64,000 nt of DNA from Ochotona curzoniae (GCF_017591425.1 NW_024466607.1:11416501-11480500), one strand, 5' to 3'. Positions 36,440 through 49,645 are shown, counted from the first letter of the stretch. Translations and numbers: made by a program. The notes: generated by a model not told the origin, from the letters alone.

Positions 36440-37926
36440 AAATCCCTAAAGGAATCATCCCCATGAGTTATTTCCAAGTGTTTAATGTTCTGGCAATATT
36501 AATGTGCATGAGCTGTTCCCAGCTCCGGTCACTGTGTCCTTTTTACATTGTTATGTCTTCAAAATCTGTTGGCACAGAGAGCTAATATAAGAGTACACTT
36601 TGAACTTCTGAGCATTTGAAAGCACTTTATATTGCTGTCATTAATGATTTCAATACAAGAGTCTAAGTCCAAATCTAACCTCTAAATAGAGGCTTCCTTC
36701 TAGATAATTTTTACATTTATATCACAAAGAGATGTGGTCATTTCCACAAGGGTTCATTAAAGTTAACCTACGACAGACAAGGAGTGAAAAAGCATCTGAA
36801 ATATCCAATGAGGGAAATTAATTATTTCTCAAACTGAACGATGTTTAATCACCAAAAACAGAGGTCACAGTAAATGAGCTGAGTTGGAGAGGCGACTTGG
36901 AGGGTAAAGTGGACGGGATCTGGATGGAGGTGTCTGTGAACTTCGGGATCCTGAGCAAGACTCCAAGTGCTATCTGCCTCTTTTGGCCAAAAGTTAATGA
37001 CCAGTGTTAGCAATGGGGGAAGTGGCTCCCCAAACACAGGCAGTCGCTTTAACTCTGCAGTCTGGTGTTAATGGCTAATTAAAGGTAGCAAACTCAACTA
37101 ATTATGCCATCTGAGAAGCAGCTCTGGTAGGAAATCTGGAGGTCACGTGGGGCTTCCCCTGGAATGCACTTGTCGAGAGAGGGTTGGCTATTTAAGCGGA
37201 GTTCTGCTTCTTGCCTCACCATGCAACTGTTCCTCCCAATTGGTGCCATCGTTACCAGTCTCCAGCGAGAATGGGGCCCCCAAATCCTGAACCTCCATAT
37301 TGTGAACCAAGACAGATCTTATCTGTCCCAAGAAGCTCCTCTTAGGTACTTGCCATAATGACAACCTGGCTTACAAAATCATCTGCTACGGCTAGCGAAC
37401 TTCCACACTGCACTTGGAGCTATGCCAAAGCTTTCCCCTTGGTTCTGATGTGCTCCATGCATTTGCACTCCCATTTCCCGGGTCCTCTGGAATGCAGCTT
37501 GGGCTTCCTCAACTGAAGCCTTCACCTCATTCACCCTGCCAAGTGCTGGGGCCTGTGGGACTCTGCCCTTCTTCACTAAAGACAAGACATTGACTAAGTA
37601 TAGCTCAATGAGCTGAGTTAGCTAAGTCACAGGATCTGCTCCGCTCAAACCAGATCCTATTAAACTTGTAATTAGAATGAATAACATGGATTGTAGGCAG
37701 GGGCCTCTCAAATATGGCAGAGGTTCACGGTTTTAACTAATTGTGTTTTCTTCCTAAGCTTGAAGAGACTCTGTCGTTGCAACATTCACTTGGAATTAAC
37801 GTCCTAAGAAAATGTCATAGCTGAGAGGAGCATGAGAACAGACTTGCCCAGTCTTCTCAGTACTCGATGCTTCCTGGATCCTGCTTAGATTAGCACGCAC
37901 TCTATTAAACCATGCCAAGTATGAGA

Positions 37927-38000
37927 GGGTTTCAGAAAACTTGTGGGAGAATGTAATGGAAAGATAAGTTGGGATTTTCTGTCAATTTTTTGAAGCACCC
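37927..38000. mobile_element. Short mariner-type MITE
   Basis: The left end GGGTTTCAGAAAACTTGTGG and the right end TCAATTTTTTGAAGCACCC are imperfect inverted repeats of the type also seen at 48435. It is 74 bp long and non-coding. The family (MADE/MARNA-like) is my inference. Confidence 0.55.
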
Positions 38001-38964
38001 ATGCACAGTTTGTTCTGGTTACCTGCCCAAGGAGATGGCAATGCTTTTAATTCAGGCTTAAGCAGAGAACCCCAACTTCAACTGCATGTCTTAAAGACAT
38101 GTAGCCCAAAAGAGGCCCAAGTTGCATCCTTGAGAGTCTAAAGGTTTTGGGACAGAATGAATGCAATTATAACATCCCTGGAAGCAAAACGGCCCATATT
38201 TAAGGATTGTCTACACTGAAGATACACGCATTGACTACTTAGAGGTAGCTAAACATGCCTGCAACAATCTCTGACAACACAACAAGCAAACATGGACGGC
38301 AAATTCACACCTCATACCTAAGGTGTCTTCTTATTTATAACTAATTCAAGAAGTAAATCCTATTAACTATAAGGAACATAAAATGCATTTTCCAATTTCC
38401 ACCATTCAGTGGAAGAGTTATGAAAGATTGATGACTTATTGCAAGCCCAGAAGACCAGGGGAAGAGCTGTTGATGGAAAGGCAAGGAGGAGAAGCCTTTT
38501 GGAAAAGCCACAACCGCCTCACACCCTGAAAGCTTTAATTCAGGGGGAGGAGGTATTCATCCTTCAGGTAACTAAAAGCTCGTGCAATCACTTTACCTGG
38601 CCCTCCCAGGGCAACCCCAGGCGGGATTCAAAATCCAGTTAACTTACAGCAGGCTAATTTTTAAGTTGACCATTCTGTATGACCTGTGGATGGTAACTAT
38701 CCAGATAACTGCTTATTCTAGTTCTTTCTTTGCTTTACATTTTGAAAATTCTATGCCACATTCATTTAAACTGTAGACACCATATACATATGATTTTTCT
38801 GGACAAGCAAGATGTTAATATCACAAAGTGCGGGATTCGTAACAGTAATAACATGGGGGAAAGGATGTGTTGCCACTTACAAACAAGGTAAGATTCTGCG
38901 AAGCAGAATCCAAATACCAAAAATACAACCAAATACCATTTACAACTAAATACCAAATGATATG

Positions 38965-39510
38965 ACTTTTGTACGATTTTCCCACCCTATTTATACTCTT
39001 TCACAAACAAGGGATGATGTGATATTTTTCTTTTTGTGTATACCTTATTTCACTTATTGATCTCCAGGTCCATCCATTTGTTGCAAAATCAGGATTTCCT
39101 TTTAATGGCTGGTTTTTATTCCACTGTGCATATACACCATGTCTTCTTTATTCAGTCATCAGCTGATGACTATCTGTAGTGAGTCCATCTCTCTGCTATT
39201 GTAAATCAAGCTATTAGAAACATGGGAATGCACATATCTCATTCGCTGATTTCATTCTTTTGAGAATATATTCCCAGGAATCAGATAGCTAGGTCATAAT
39301 TTTAGTTTTCTATATGGATGTGCCAATTGGCATTCCCACAAACAATTATATTAGGGTTTACTCCACAGATTTGATTTCTGGATATAGCCATTCTATTAAA
39401 CTGGGGTGAGGCGAATGCTTGATGTGGTTTTTATTTTTATTTCCCTGATGCCCAGTGACCCTGAACATTTTTTATCTGACTGTTGGCCTTCTAATTCAAT
39501 TCTGATGCAA
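38965..39510 (-). mobile_element. L1 3' part, minus strand
   Basis: Reverse complements of L1 3' motifs are clear on the plus strand: CTCCAGGTCCATCCATTTGT, TTTTAATGGCTGGTTTTTAT, TTCCCAGGAATCAGATAGC and TTTATTTCCCTGATGCCCAG. Confidence 0.85.
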
Positions 39511-40867
39511 ATTCACCTTATGAAGAGGCCTTCATGAGCTGGCCCTGAACTGACAGTCTCCCTCCATCTCCCCAAATGCTCACCCAGCCCTTTCCTCCCA
39601 GAGATGAATGGGAAATGTTCAGGAGAAGCATTCTTACACCCATTTGCCACACTCTAAGCAGCCACAATGTACAACCTGCTGGGCAACGAGAAGGGCAGGC
39701 TACAAAAATTTAACAACTTCCCTTCAGGGTCTGTGGAAACAGATCACAGAGCAAAGCGCTTGGTCTTATTATTGGCCAGGAGACACACCCATCAATGGGA
39801 CAGACCCTCTGGACTCATGTTGGCAGGAAGGAGGAGCACAGGGCTCACCAGGCTTGGTCCATCAGTGAGGAAGATAATGGTGCGAGAGAGTGTTTCACTC
39901 AGGCACTGTGGGAAGACGGGAGTAAAAGGCTCAGAAAGGGCAGCAGTGAGAGGCGATGGACAAAGAACAGGGCCAGGTGCAAGTCTGAGTCCTAAGACTC
40001 CCAAATGCAGAAGATTCTAGATCTTTCCTGTAGACAATACAAAGTGGCAAACACTTCCTCCACTGGTTTATTATTATTATAAAAGCCATTTAAAGTTATT
40101 GCAGACAAGTTCACTGTTTATACTTTCTCTTCCTTCACAAAAATTCAAATACTACAAAAGCATGTCTTTATAAATAAAAGGGTGATACTGACAAAGAAAC
40201 TCAGTGACACCCCAGATTCCAAAAACTTACTGCAGATAAGAATATAGTACGAGATATATGTAAATATGCATACACATTATGCACAGAATATATTCTAAAG
40301 CTTACTTTTCTTCACTGAACAATATATCAAAGATCTTAATGTATTGTAGATATATAGTTACCTCAATCTCTTCAATAACTGCACATTTTGCTTTAAAGAT
40401 AAAATATATTAATCCTATTAACCATCTTTAACAGGAGAAGCTGTGGGATTCAGGCAATGCCTGGCTCCTGCACAGCGGCCCTCCTATGCACAGGAGCTGG
40501 TTCCAGTCCATAGCCAGAAGTTCACTTTCCATCAGACCTGGACAGGGAATGGGAGGCCAGCACTTCTCCAAGGTATGTCTGTTGACACTGGAATGCTGGG
40601 AATGGGAGGAGGTCTCATTCCAAGAGGCGAGGGGCCAGAAGCTGGGCAATAGCACAAAGGGGAAGGGAGAAAGGGAGGGGGGTTCCCAGGCCCAGTTGCT
40701 CCTGGGGCCCAGAAATGGATCCTATCTACATTAAGACATTACTCTTGTCACTTGACAGCTAAGTTCCCAATGTGTTCAGTAAGAACTTCTTGAAGTGTCC
40801 TTGAGTAACCTTAAACAGTAAAAGAGATATCTTGAAAATATGATTAAGGATCTTTCTGGGGTTCTAC

Positions 40868-41125
40868 ATTTCATTTATTTTAATTATTTGAGAGAGAGAG
40901 AGAGAGAGAGACAAACAGAGACAGACAGGTCTCCTACTTGCTGGTTCACTCCCAAACGCCTGCCATGCACCAACCAGAAACCCCACTGAAGTCTCCCATG
41001 TGGGTGGCAGGGACTGACTGCACTATCATCTGCTGCCTTCCAAGGACTGCATAAGCATGAATCTAGAATGGGCACCAGAACTGAAAACTGAACAGAAGTG
41101 TAAGTCAATGATTTCAGCTTCATTC
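40868..41125 (-). mobile_element. CSINE, old copy with GA microsatellite
   Basis: GCTGGTTCACTCCCAAACGC, GAAGTCTCCCATGTGGGTGG and AATGGGCACCAGAACTGAAA follow CSINE order. A run of GA repeats at 40890-40911 has grown in the purine-rich part. Confidence 0.75.
40890..40911. repeat. (GA)n microsatellite
   Basis: About eleven GA units within a CSINE. Confidence 0.9.
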
Positions 41126-41194
41126 TTCAAGTCATAAGAAATGTCTAGACGGAATGATGTTTTGGCAATAACCTCAGACTTTCTGATCAACACA

Positions 41195-41275
41195 ACTGTT
41201 AGAAAACAAATACTGTGCTGTTTGAAGCCACTAAGCTTATGACATTGCTACTGTGGCAACAGAAAATGAATATAA
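41195..41275 (+). mobile_element. MaLR-type LTR end fragment
   Basis: GTTTGAAGCCACTAAGCTTA followed by GCTACTGTGGCAACAGAAAA resembles the 3' end of old MaLR (ERVL-related, non-autonomous) LTRs. It is non-coding. The subfamily cannot be told by eye. Confidence 0.5.
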
Positions 41276-41683
41276 GGAGGAAGAAAAAGTGGCTGCCTTA
41301 GCTTAGTCTGTCATCTTGACAGGAAGCTCTCGGCCATTGTTCCTGGTTAGCACTTTTTGAGTTATCGGGTCAACAGCTTAGAGAACATACTTGGGTGACA
41401 CTGGAGACATTCCATCATTCAGGACCTTGCTTTGTGGGGGGTGAACATGTCAACTGGCTCAATTTCGGTTAGCCAATAGTGGGAGGAAAACGAAACTGTA
41501 CAAATTATATCAGGGAAATCCCACTGGCTTGGCAATACCAGTGATGGCCTCTGCACTACCCATGACCTGGCTGAATGGCCACAATACTGAGCCTCGACAC
41601 CCCCTAACCTTGAAAATGGAGAGGGCTTGCTTCTAGCTCTGATACTTTGCAACTCAGAATGTGGCAAGTGGATCATATTATTT

Positions 41684-42020
41684 TTTTTTTAATTTTTTAA
41701 GATGTATTTATTTATCGGAAAGTCAGACATTCAGAGAGGAGGAGGGACAGAGAGGAAGATCTTTCGTCCAATGATTCACTCCCTAAGTGACTGCAACGGC
41801 TGATGCTATGCTGATCTGAAGCCAGGAGGCAGGAACTTCTTCTGGGTCTCCCACATGAGTGCAGAGTCCCAAAGCCTTGGGCCATCCTCGACTGCTTTCC
41901 CTGGCCACAAGCAGGGAGCTGGATGGGAAGTGGAGCCACCGGGATTAGAACCGGCGCCCATATGGGATCCTGGGGCGTTCAAGGCGAGGACTTTAGCCGC
42001 TAGGCCACGCCGCCAGGCCA
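41684..42020 (-). mobile_element. Young CSINE with 14-bp target-site duplication
   Basis: A reverse-orientation, little-diverged copy with GAACCGGCGCCCATATGGGA and the head end CACGCCGCCAGGCC. The direct repeat GGATCATATTATTT stands at 41670-41683 and 42021-42034. Confidence 0.97.
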
Positions 42021-42184
42021 GGATCATATTATTTCTATATAAGCCTGTCGAAACTCCACATATACAGTTTTCATAAAGATATATGATAAAAATGTATACC
42101 TATTCTTTACAAATCAATATGCTAATGCTATCAAGTTGACACTTCAATGTACCCAGTGTAGAGAAACAGCAATGACAATGGTGT

Positions 42185-42330
42185 GCACCATGTGTCAGTA
42201 TCATCCTAAGGGCGTTGGCAGATCTAATCAATACCCTCTGACAATTCCACTTCACAGATGAGGAAACCGAGGTTCAAAAGGGATCATCTTCATGAAGCCA
42301 TGTGGCTCCATGGCCTACATCTTACTCACT
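42185..42330 (+). mobile_element. MIR SINE
   Basis: TCACAGATGAGGAAACCGAG is the well-conserved MIR core end, preceded by GTGTCAGTATCATCCTAAGG in the expected place. Confidence 0.85.
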
Positions 42331-42547
42331 ATGCAAGATTCATCTTCCTAAACTAAGATGACTAAAAATCCAACAGAGACAAGTGAAACTATCTTGTTAA
42401 GTCTAAAGTCTGGAGCAAACAAAAACCCAGATACGCTTTATAAGGCGTAATCACAGCTGGAGAAATGAGGACGACTTTCCAGGGAAGGCCACATCTCTCT
42501 GCCCACAGGACTGTAAAAGGATGAGAATTAACTAGACAAAAATAAGG

Positions 42548-42875
42548 GATAGCAGTTCGCACTGTGATGCAGCGAGTCAGGCTGCTGCCTGTGAAGCTGA
42601 CCAGCCTACATCAGTGTCAATTCAAGTCCCAGCTGCTCTGTTTCTCACCTGGCTCCTTGCTAAAGCACCGGGGAAAGCAGCAGCAGATGGCCTAAATCCT
42701 TGGGCATCTGCCACTCATGTGCAAGACTTGGAGTTCCAAGCTCCTGACCTTGACCTGGCCCGGCACTGGTCACTGTGCCCATCTGGACAGTAAACCAGTG
42801 GATGAAAGATTCCTTTCTCTTTGTCTCTACCCTTCTCTCTGTCCCTCTGCCCTTCAAATCAATCAGCCCCTTCGG
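42548..42875 (+). mobile_element. CSINE
   Basis: AATTCAAGTCCCAGCTGCTC, CCACTCATGTGCAAGACTTG and AAACCAGTGGATGAAAGATT, with a tail ending in CTTCAAATCAATCAG and a poly(T)/A region. Confidence 0.85.
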
Positions 42876-43784
42876 GTTTTTTTTTTTTTAAACCAAAAAA
42901 TAAGGCATAGGAAATTTCCTGAGCACCAATGGCATTCTATCTGAAAACTATGTGCTTCATTATTTTGCAAAAGTTATTTTAGTATTTGTACCCTTTAAGT
43001 CTATTATCCCATGAGAGGCTTCTCCGTAAGTGACACCCTTCTGCAATGGCTAATTAACAGGTGCCACTCAGAGCGAGCCCACTGCAGCTCACACTGCAGG
43101 GTGCAGAGCACTCTTAGGCATTCAGTCTCAGTGCTTGTCAGGCAGATGACAACAATCAGCAGGGAGCACTTTCCATTTTCAGATTTCTGGGGGAGAAAAT
43201 AAATATTAGGAGGAATGTGATATGCAGCCTTCACATGATGGTTTCTGAAAAATTGAAGTCACACTGGAAATCAACTCGAGTTAGAAGGGGACTTCTAAAT
43301 ACTTGCTTAAATATCAACATGAGAGATCAAATTGGCAGAAAGAAATAACCATGGAGGAAAATAAGTGAAGGAAATGGTAAAAGCACGCAGCTTCATATTC
43401 ATTCCTGACTTGCTTCCACTTGACCTCCAGTGGCTCTTGGCAGATACGCCTTATCCTGGCTTGCAGGAGAGCCTACTCTTTTGGGGTTCTTCTTTGGCCA
43501 CTTCTCAAGTTTCCTTGAGCTGGAAACTTCCCCTCATGTGGCCAGATCAAGTGTGAGCCCTTACTCAATAACGTCCAGCTTCCTACCAGGTGATGAGGTC
43601 CATTAGAGGACGAGGCACATCTAGGGTCTGTCCTGCAGCCCCCCTCAAGTTTGAACAGTTCCTGGCTCACAGTCCTTGGATCACAGGCTTAGTATCCGAC
43701 AATACAATCTGATCAAGGGAAGGTGTGTAAATGACAAATCATTAGAATGTCTGTGAAATGGCATTATACTTGCATGTGTGCACA

Positions 43785-44092
43785 GAGGTGGGCACAGTGG
43801 TACAGTTGGTTAAAACACCATTGAGAATGCTCATGTCCCATATCAGGGTGTCAGCTTGACTCTGATGGCAGCCTTCCCGTGAATGCATCCTAGGGCAGCA
43901 GCAGATGGTTCAAGTGCTTGAGCCCAGGCCACACATGCAGGGAGACAGGGAAGAAGTTCTAGGAACCTATCATGGGCCTGATCCAGTCCTGGCTATTCCA
44001 AGCTTTTAGGAAATGAACCAGCAGATGGAAGACATTCTCTCTCTGCTGCTGCTGTGTAATTCAAGTCAATTTCAAAAATTAAGATTTTTTAA
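43785..44092 (+). mobile_element. CSINE
   Basis: The head GAGGTGGGCACAGTGGTACA, CTCATGTCCCATATCAGGGT, GAACCAGCAGATGGAAGACA and a tail with an A-rich end. It is an older subtype. Confidence 0.85.
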
Positions 44093-45404
44093 AAAATCAT
44101 GATCAGAAATAAACAAAGGTCACCCAAATGAGAACCACCTGAGACAATTTAGAGCTTCTTTAATTGTTGAGATGACAATGTTTTCTGCAGTTATTGCTCA
44201 TGTGTTTTTGTCCCTCAGCCTTTGCTCATGGGTAGCTGGAATATTTGTCCCTTTTGGTGATTGGCAAGAGACCCTTGTATTATGGGGACATTAACACATT
44301 TGACATGACTGCTAGGAAATATGACTTAACGGTGTTGATTCTTTGGTCATAAAGTCATTCTAAATCTTTTGACTGCCAGACCTACCTTTTTTGTTATGCT
44401 TTTGGATAATTTTTCTGACTTGAGAATTTATTTCTTCATATTTAAGACTTAAGATGTGCTTAGAGGTTTTATGAATAATATGCAGTATGGGGATTTGTCC
44501 AGAAGGGAAGGAGAAATAACACGTGTATGATACACTGGGGGTAAAGAGCTAGACTTCACCCCTGGAAGCCCACCACCCAAGCCCTGCCCACCATTCCTCA
44601 ACTGTAGTTATCACATGGGTTCCCACGTGGGGATTCTGAACTGGGAGTGGGTCGGGGGAGCAGCAGGGAGAGGGTGCAGCCTCAGGGGAGGCCTGCACAA
44701 GCCAGTCTGACCTAGCTGTGGAGCTCCATGCATTGTTGCAGAAAGGGCTAAGTTCGGAACGCAGCTCTGCAGTGGAACCAAGCTTCTAGCTTTCCACTAT
44801 CTGGATAAGGCATTCATTAATGCTTCCCTCCTGTTCCCGCTCTCACTCTAACTTCCTGAGTTGGATATCTGGTTCCTTTATCCTCACTTTGATTTGTTAA
44901 CTAAAGAACGGAAGCCTATCAACTTTCATCTGAGAACGGCTTTACTGAAAACATAGAAAGTAAACCATATATTCTTTTCTGAGCCACTATTTCCTAAATA
45001 GTCTCTAACTACAGTTCTGATTCTCTTTTGTGGTTTGTTTTGTGATAATTTGATACAATGAAAAGAATCTTGGTAGCGTGCAATCACAATGGATAATAAC
45101 AAACAGAAATATCATACACAACTTAAGAAGTAAACTATCACAAGCTCCATTTAATCCTCTTGGGTAATCCTCCCTGGATACAGACAATGTTCTGAATTTT
45201 GCGTGTTTTCTTTCCTTGCTTTCACCTTTTTTTTTTTTTTACCATTATATGTATTCCTAAATTCATTACTTAACCTTGTTATTGTGTTTTGTAAATTTGA
45301 TTATGCCACACATACAGCTCTGTAACTTGCTTTGCTTTCACCCAACATTTTGATTCACCCATTTTAATTGCTTGAAAGTTTCCCATGATATCAGTGACTC
45401 TCAA

Positions 45405-45670
45405 AAGCACTTTCTGACGTGAAAGAAGCCAGACAGCAACAAATACCTACGACATGATTCCACAAGATTCTTAAAACCACGAAACTACAGAAGTGTGAAA
45501 AGTGAGTGGTTGTTGGGGGCCAGATGTAGGTGAGGGAATTCACTGCGAGGAGGAGACTGGGTGAAGTAACGTTCAATATGCTATGATGACAGGATCACAG
45601 CTGCATGGCCATCAAACTGCACACTTAATTGGTACATTCTATTGTCTGTCAGTTATCCCAATAAACCTGC
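45405..45670 (+). mobile_element. Old L1 3' end (L1MC/ME-like)
   Basis: ACGTGAAAGAAGCCAGACAG, CATCAAACTGCACACTTAAT and TATCCCAATAAACCTGC follow the L1ME-type 3' terminus. Confidence 0.75.
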
Positions 45671-46904
45671 TTCAACAGACACACATCACTTGCCCATCAA
45701 TTTCCATAAAATGCAATGTCCTTTGACAGAGCAATACAACTACTGATAAATTAACTTAGGGAAAAAAGAACCTGTGCAATAAATGGATTCATGCACAGCT
45801 GCAGAAGCTCACAGAGGATGACATTTGGATGGCAACCTATCAGCTTGTTGAAGATGACAGGGGACACCAGCTCCAGAGGAATCTGCGAAATCATCCCCCA
45901 CCTCCAAAGGACTCAGAATTACTGGTGGGTATCAACTGACCCAAATTCCAGGGTCTTCCAACAAAGCAAAGCTTTTCTCATCAAACTGAGACAGGGCAGA
46001 AAGGGAATGCACTAAGTCCTTCAGACAAGTGTCCAGCCCCAGCTCCAAACCAATCAGGAGTAAGAAACACGCAGATCCCCTCGACAGAAGAGCCTATGCC
46101 GTCCCCTTTTGTGCTTCCCCATTATTCACATACGGGCCCAACAACCCAAGAACACCAATACAGGACCTTCCTGAAGAGGGACTGAAAAGCATCTTTGCCA
46201 GTCTGAGCAAAAGCAGTGATTGGCCCAAAGGGAACCATGAGGTGGATTCAAAGCAGAGGTGGAGGAGCCAGCAACTGAGAGGGTTGGCCATACCTCCCCA
46301 GGCTGGCAACAACCTGGGAGAACCACGGAGGGAGCGTTTCCTGCCCCTCCGCCATAAGCCCCCAGGAAAGCATGTCTGGCTTGCAGGCTGGTTTATTTTC
46401 CGCGTCGATTCCAAGGCAGTCAAGGAAGCTTGGATCCAGAACCAACCCTCCCCCCCCCAATTAAATTGTAAAAGTCTCACAAGAAGTCAGGCCAATGCAA
46501 CCAAACTATCTCAAGGAGCTGGATCATATCCTGTTCATGCTTTAATGGAAATGAAAAGCTGCGTACTGAGGGGGGTGACGTGGGGCAGTTCAGTACATAT
46601 ACACTGTGTGTGGTGATCAGATCGTACTGAAGCGGTATACCCACCATCTCAAATACTTATTATTTCTTTGCACCACTAACCTTCAAAATCCTATGTACTA
46701 TTATGAAATATGCAATTTATTGCTGTCAATCATAGTTACCCTGCTGTGCGCTTCACAGCATCAGAAGATAAGCCTCTCATCCAAGTGCACTCCGACCCTG
46801 TGAGCCATCCATTCCAGTGCCCCCTGCAACCTGCTGCCAAGGCACCGCTAGCCACTACTCCACCCTGGACGTCAGATAAGATGTAACAAGGCAGCTGGAA
46901 GCTA

Positions 46905-47165
46905 GTGTCCTGGCACTTCATACATCCGGGTGCCAGTTCAAGTCCCAGCTGTCCCATTTCTGATCCAGCTCCATGACAATGAGCATGAGAAGGCAGCAGC
47001 AGACATCACAAGGACTCGGTCACCTGCCACCCACATAGGAGACTCCGGTGAAATTTTGGGATCCTGGCTGCAACCTGGCTCAGGACCAGCCACTGGGGCT
47101 ATCTGGGAAGAGAGTCACAGAATGGAAGATCCCTTCCTCTCTCTGTAGCTCTGCCTTTCAAAGAA
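46905..47165 (+). mobile_element. CSINE, old copy
   Basis: CCGGGTGCCAGTTCAAGTCC, CCTGCCACCCACATAGGAGA and CTCTGCCTTTCAAAGAAACG. The head is degraded. Confidence 0.78.
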
Positions 47166-48434
47166 ACGAGTAACGGTGCAGCCTGAAGAGTCACCAATGT
47201 CAGCGTTATAGGGCTTTAAGGAACGCAGAGACGAGTAACAGAGATGAGTAACAGAGAAAGAACAAGTCTAACATGTGTAAAAACATCTTATAGAGTATTT
47301 AAGCAAATAAGCATGAGGCCAGCTTCTCCTGTGTGTCACAGGATCACAGCAGCACACAGGTTCTAGAACACAGAGCTGGGCGCCAGCTTGGAGCTTGCAG
47401 CAGCAGCTCCAGTGCTGGTAATGCCCTATTTTCCTCACCAGCATGCAGGAGTTGGCGCAGAGAGCTTCCAGGCAGTGCCCTCTTCTCCCATCTCCGAGCA
47501 AAGCTCCTGCCATCACAGGACACCTAAGTGTTTGACTAATCAACTACTTAGGTTAAAATAATGACAAAATGGAGAGCACCAAGTTCTGAACTGGTAGTTT
47601 GGGTTATCTGATTACTAATTAAGACTGGCACATGCAGGTGCCTGGGTAGAGAAATGCCTGTTCTCTGCAGCTTGGTGTTAATTCCCTTCCTACTTTACTC
47701 CTTATCTCTCCTCAAATATCATCAAGCACAGGGAACCCCGTTACCCTCCAATGCGGCATCCCCGGTCTCCCACCTGCTGTCTCTCGCCTGCTCCTGTCAT
47801 GTTCTGGCTGATGGTTTACTGCGCCTGCCCTGAACTACAAGTGCTACCAACACAGAGGTCTCAGCACCTGCTACCCACTGCTGGGACCGTGCCCGGAACA
47901 GAGGAGGGGATCCACTCCCAGCAGACACTTCAATACAAACGTGAGTGACTGAGGGACTGGCAATGAAAAACGCCTTCCATGAGCGTGGCCTCTGAAATGG
48001 CTCAGGCCTGCAGACTGATGTATGCAAATAGGGAAGTGTCAAGCATAATTTGGGAATTTCATTTTCCATCAATGTCTGATTACCTGCTGATTAAATCTGA
48101 CAAGCTGCAAAGGGAGAAAGATCATTATTAGATCCCAACCTATCATTTGTGGCAACCTAAATGTATCTAATCATACGTTTTATTAGACATAATAGCTGCT
48201 GGAGAGAAAAAAAATATGTACCTATAGTCTCACCATAAAAATGTGTCAGTGAACTTTGCTCTACATCTGAATATAGCCACACGATTGACAGTTAGACTGA
48301 AGTCTATAAATACAAGCTGTAAACATACTTAGGGGTAACACTTCATTTGTAGACAGAGCATTTCATTCTAATCAACAGTTGTAATTTCAAATTCATGGTA
48401 ATTGCTACTTTTTATTACAGACGTGTGTGTAACA

Positions 48435-48594
48435 GGTGCTTCAAAAAGTTCATGGAAAATTGGGATTGAAAAGTTTATTTTGGTGTAAACATTTTTTAAC
48501 TCATGCACTTTTTTGCAAAATATGCATTTTACCTTTATGCTCCCAAATGAACGTCTGGCTTAAGTTCCACTTTTCTGTGAATCTTTGAAGCCCC
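48435..48594. mobile_element. Mariner-type MITE, 160 bp, with terminal inverted repeats
   Basis: The left end GGTGCTTCAAAAAGTTCATG and the right end CTTTTCTGTGAATCTTTGAAGC are imperfect inverted repeats. The inside is AT-rich and non-coding. It shares its ends with the shorter copy at 37927. The exact family name is inference. Confidence 0.7.
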
Positions 48595-49384
48595 TCACAA
48601 ATGTGCATACCATACATTTTTTTTGGTACAAATACACATATGCAGACACGTGCATGGCATGTTCTCAAAGATACCTAGAGTTGGAGCTGAGGCGAACAGA
48701 TTTGCCATCAGGCTTCTGGGAGCCAGGAAAGCATGAGGTCTACTCAGTGGCAACGTTTACCTTAGGGGTCGGGTTTTCGCCCTGCTGTGGAGAGGAGGGC
48801 TCCTGAAAATGCTGCTGGTGTCACACAGGCACTCTGTGGCTCCTCCCACAACAGGAGCCAACTGCACATACTGCGGGCAATTATCTTTAATTTACACGGT
48901 TTTTATACTCACTCCGTATATCCATTCAGGATGCATTTAATATTTACTGAGCCAAAATGACATGCCAGCTGCAGTGCTTTCTAGAAAAGCTCCTATGAGC
49001 ATCCCTTTCTCCAGTGACAAAACCTGCCGAAGGTGACAGACACCGTTGTGATGAGGTGCTGTGAAGTCAGGGTGAGGAGGCCTGAGCGCCAGGTGGTCGC
49101 AGACCTGCATTCTCACCCTGCAACTACTGGTCTTTCTTTATTTCAAACATAATGACTCTTCTCTTTTGAGGCCACTGATGAATCTTACAAACAGGCACTG
49201 GGTCCCCTCTGCCAGCTGTGTGTTAGTGCATGGCAGTGAATGCCTGCCCCAGCAACTGAACATCGCTGGAGGAAGCCCAGGATTCCAACATGCAGGGTCC
49301 TGGCACAATTGCCTCGAGGGCCAATTAGCAATGCTCTATTCTCCATGCAAAACCGACTTTGCTAAATATCAGTTAGGGGTGGAC

Positions 49385-49645
49385 ACTTGGCACTTGGCAC
49401 AGTGGTCGAGAGGCCCCTGAGGACACTCCTATACCTAATGGAGTGGGGAACGCAAGTCCTGGCTCTGTTGCTTCCCATCCAGCTTTATGCTAATGTGCAT
49501 CCTGGAAGGCCCTGCATGGTGGCTCATGTCCTTGTTCCTGCTGCTCACAGGGGATAGCTCTGGGCTCCTGGTTTCAGCCTGGCTTTGCCCAGCCCGGGAT
49601 GGTTTGGGCATATTAATAAAGGGTGGGAGTGGGGGCGGGGAGATC
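49385..49645 (+). mobile_element. CSINE, old copy
   Basis: GGCACTTGGCACAGTGGTCG, TCCTGGCTCTGTTGCTTCCC and TGCTAATGTGCATCCTGGAA follow CSINE order, with a shortened 3' part. Confidence 0.72.

Noticed and set aside
37379..37585. 68-codon minus-strand frame with alanine-rich helix
   Set aside because: Briefly resembled a dehydrogenase helix, but the match is too short and there is no supporting context.
46094..46480. Minus-strand open frame overlapping the 195-codon plus-strand frame
   Set aside because: Antisense shadow. It has no splice sites in phase with the ULK4 exons.
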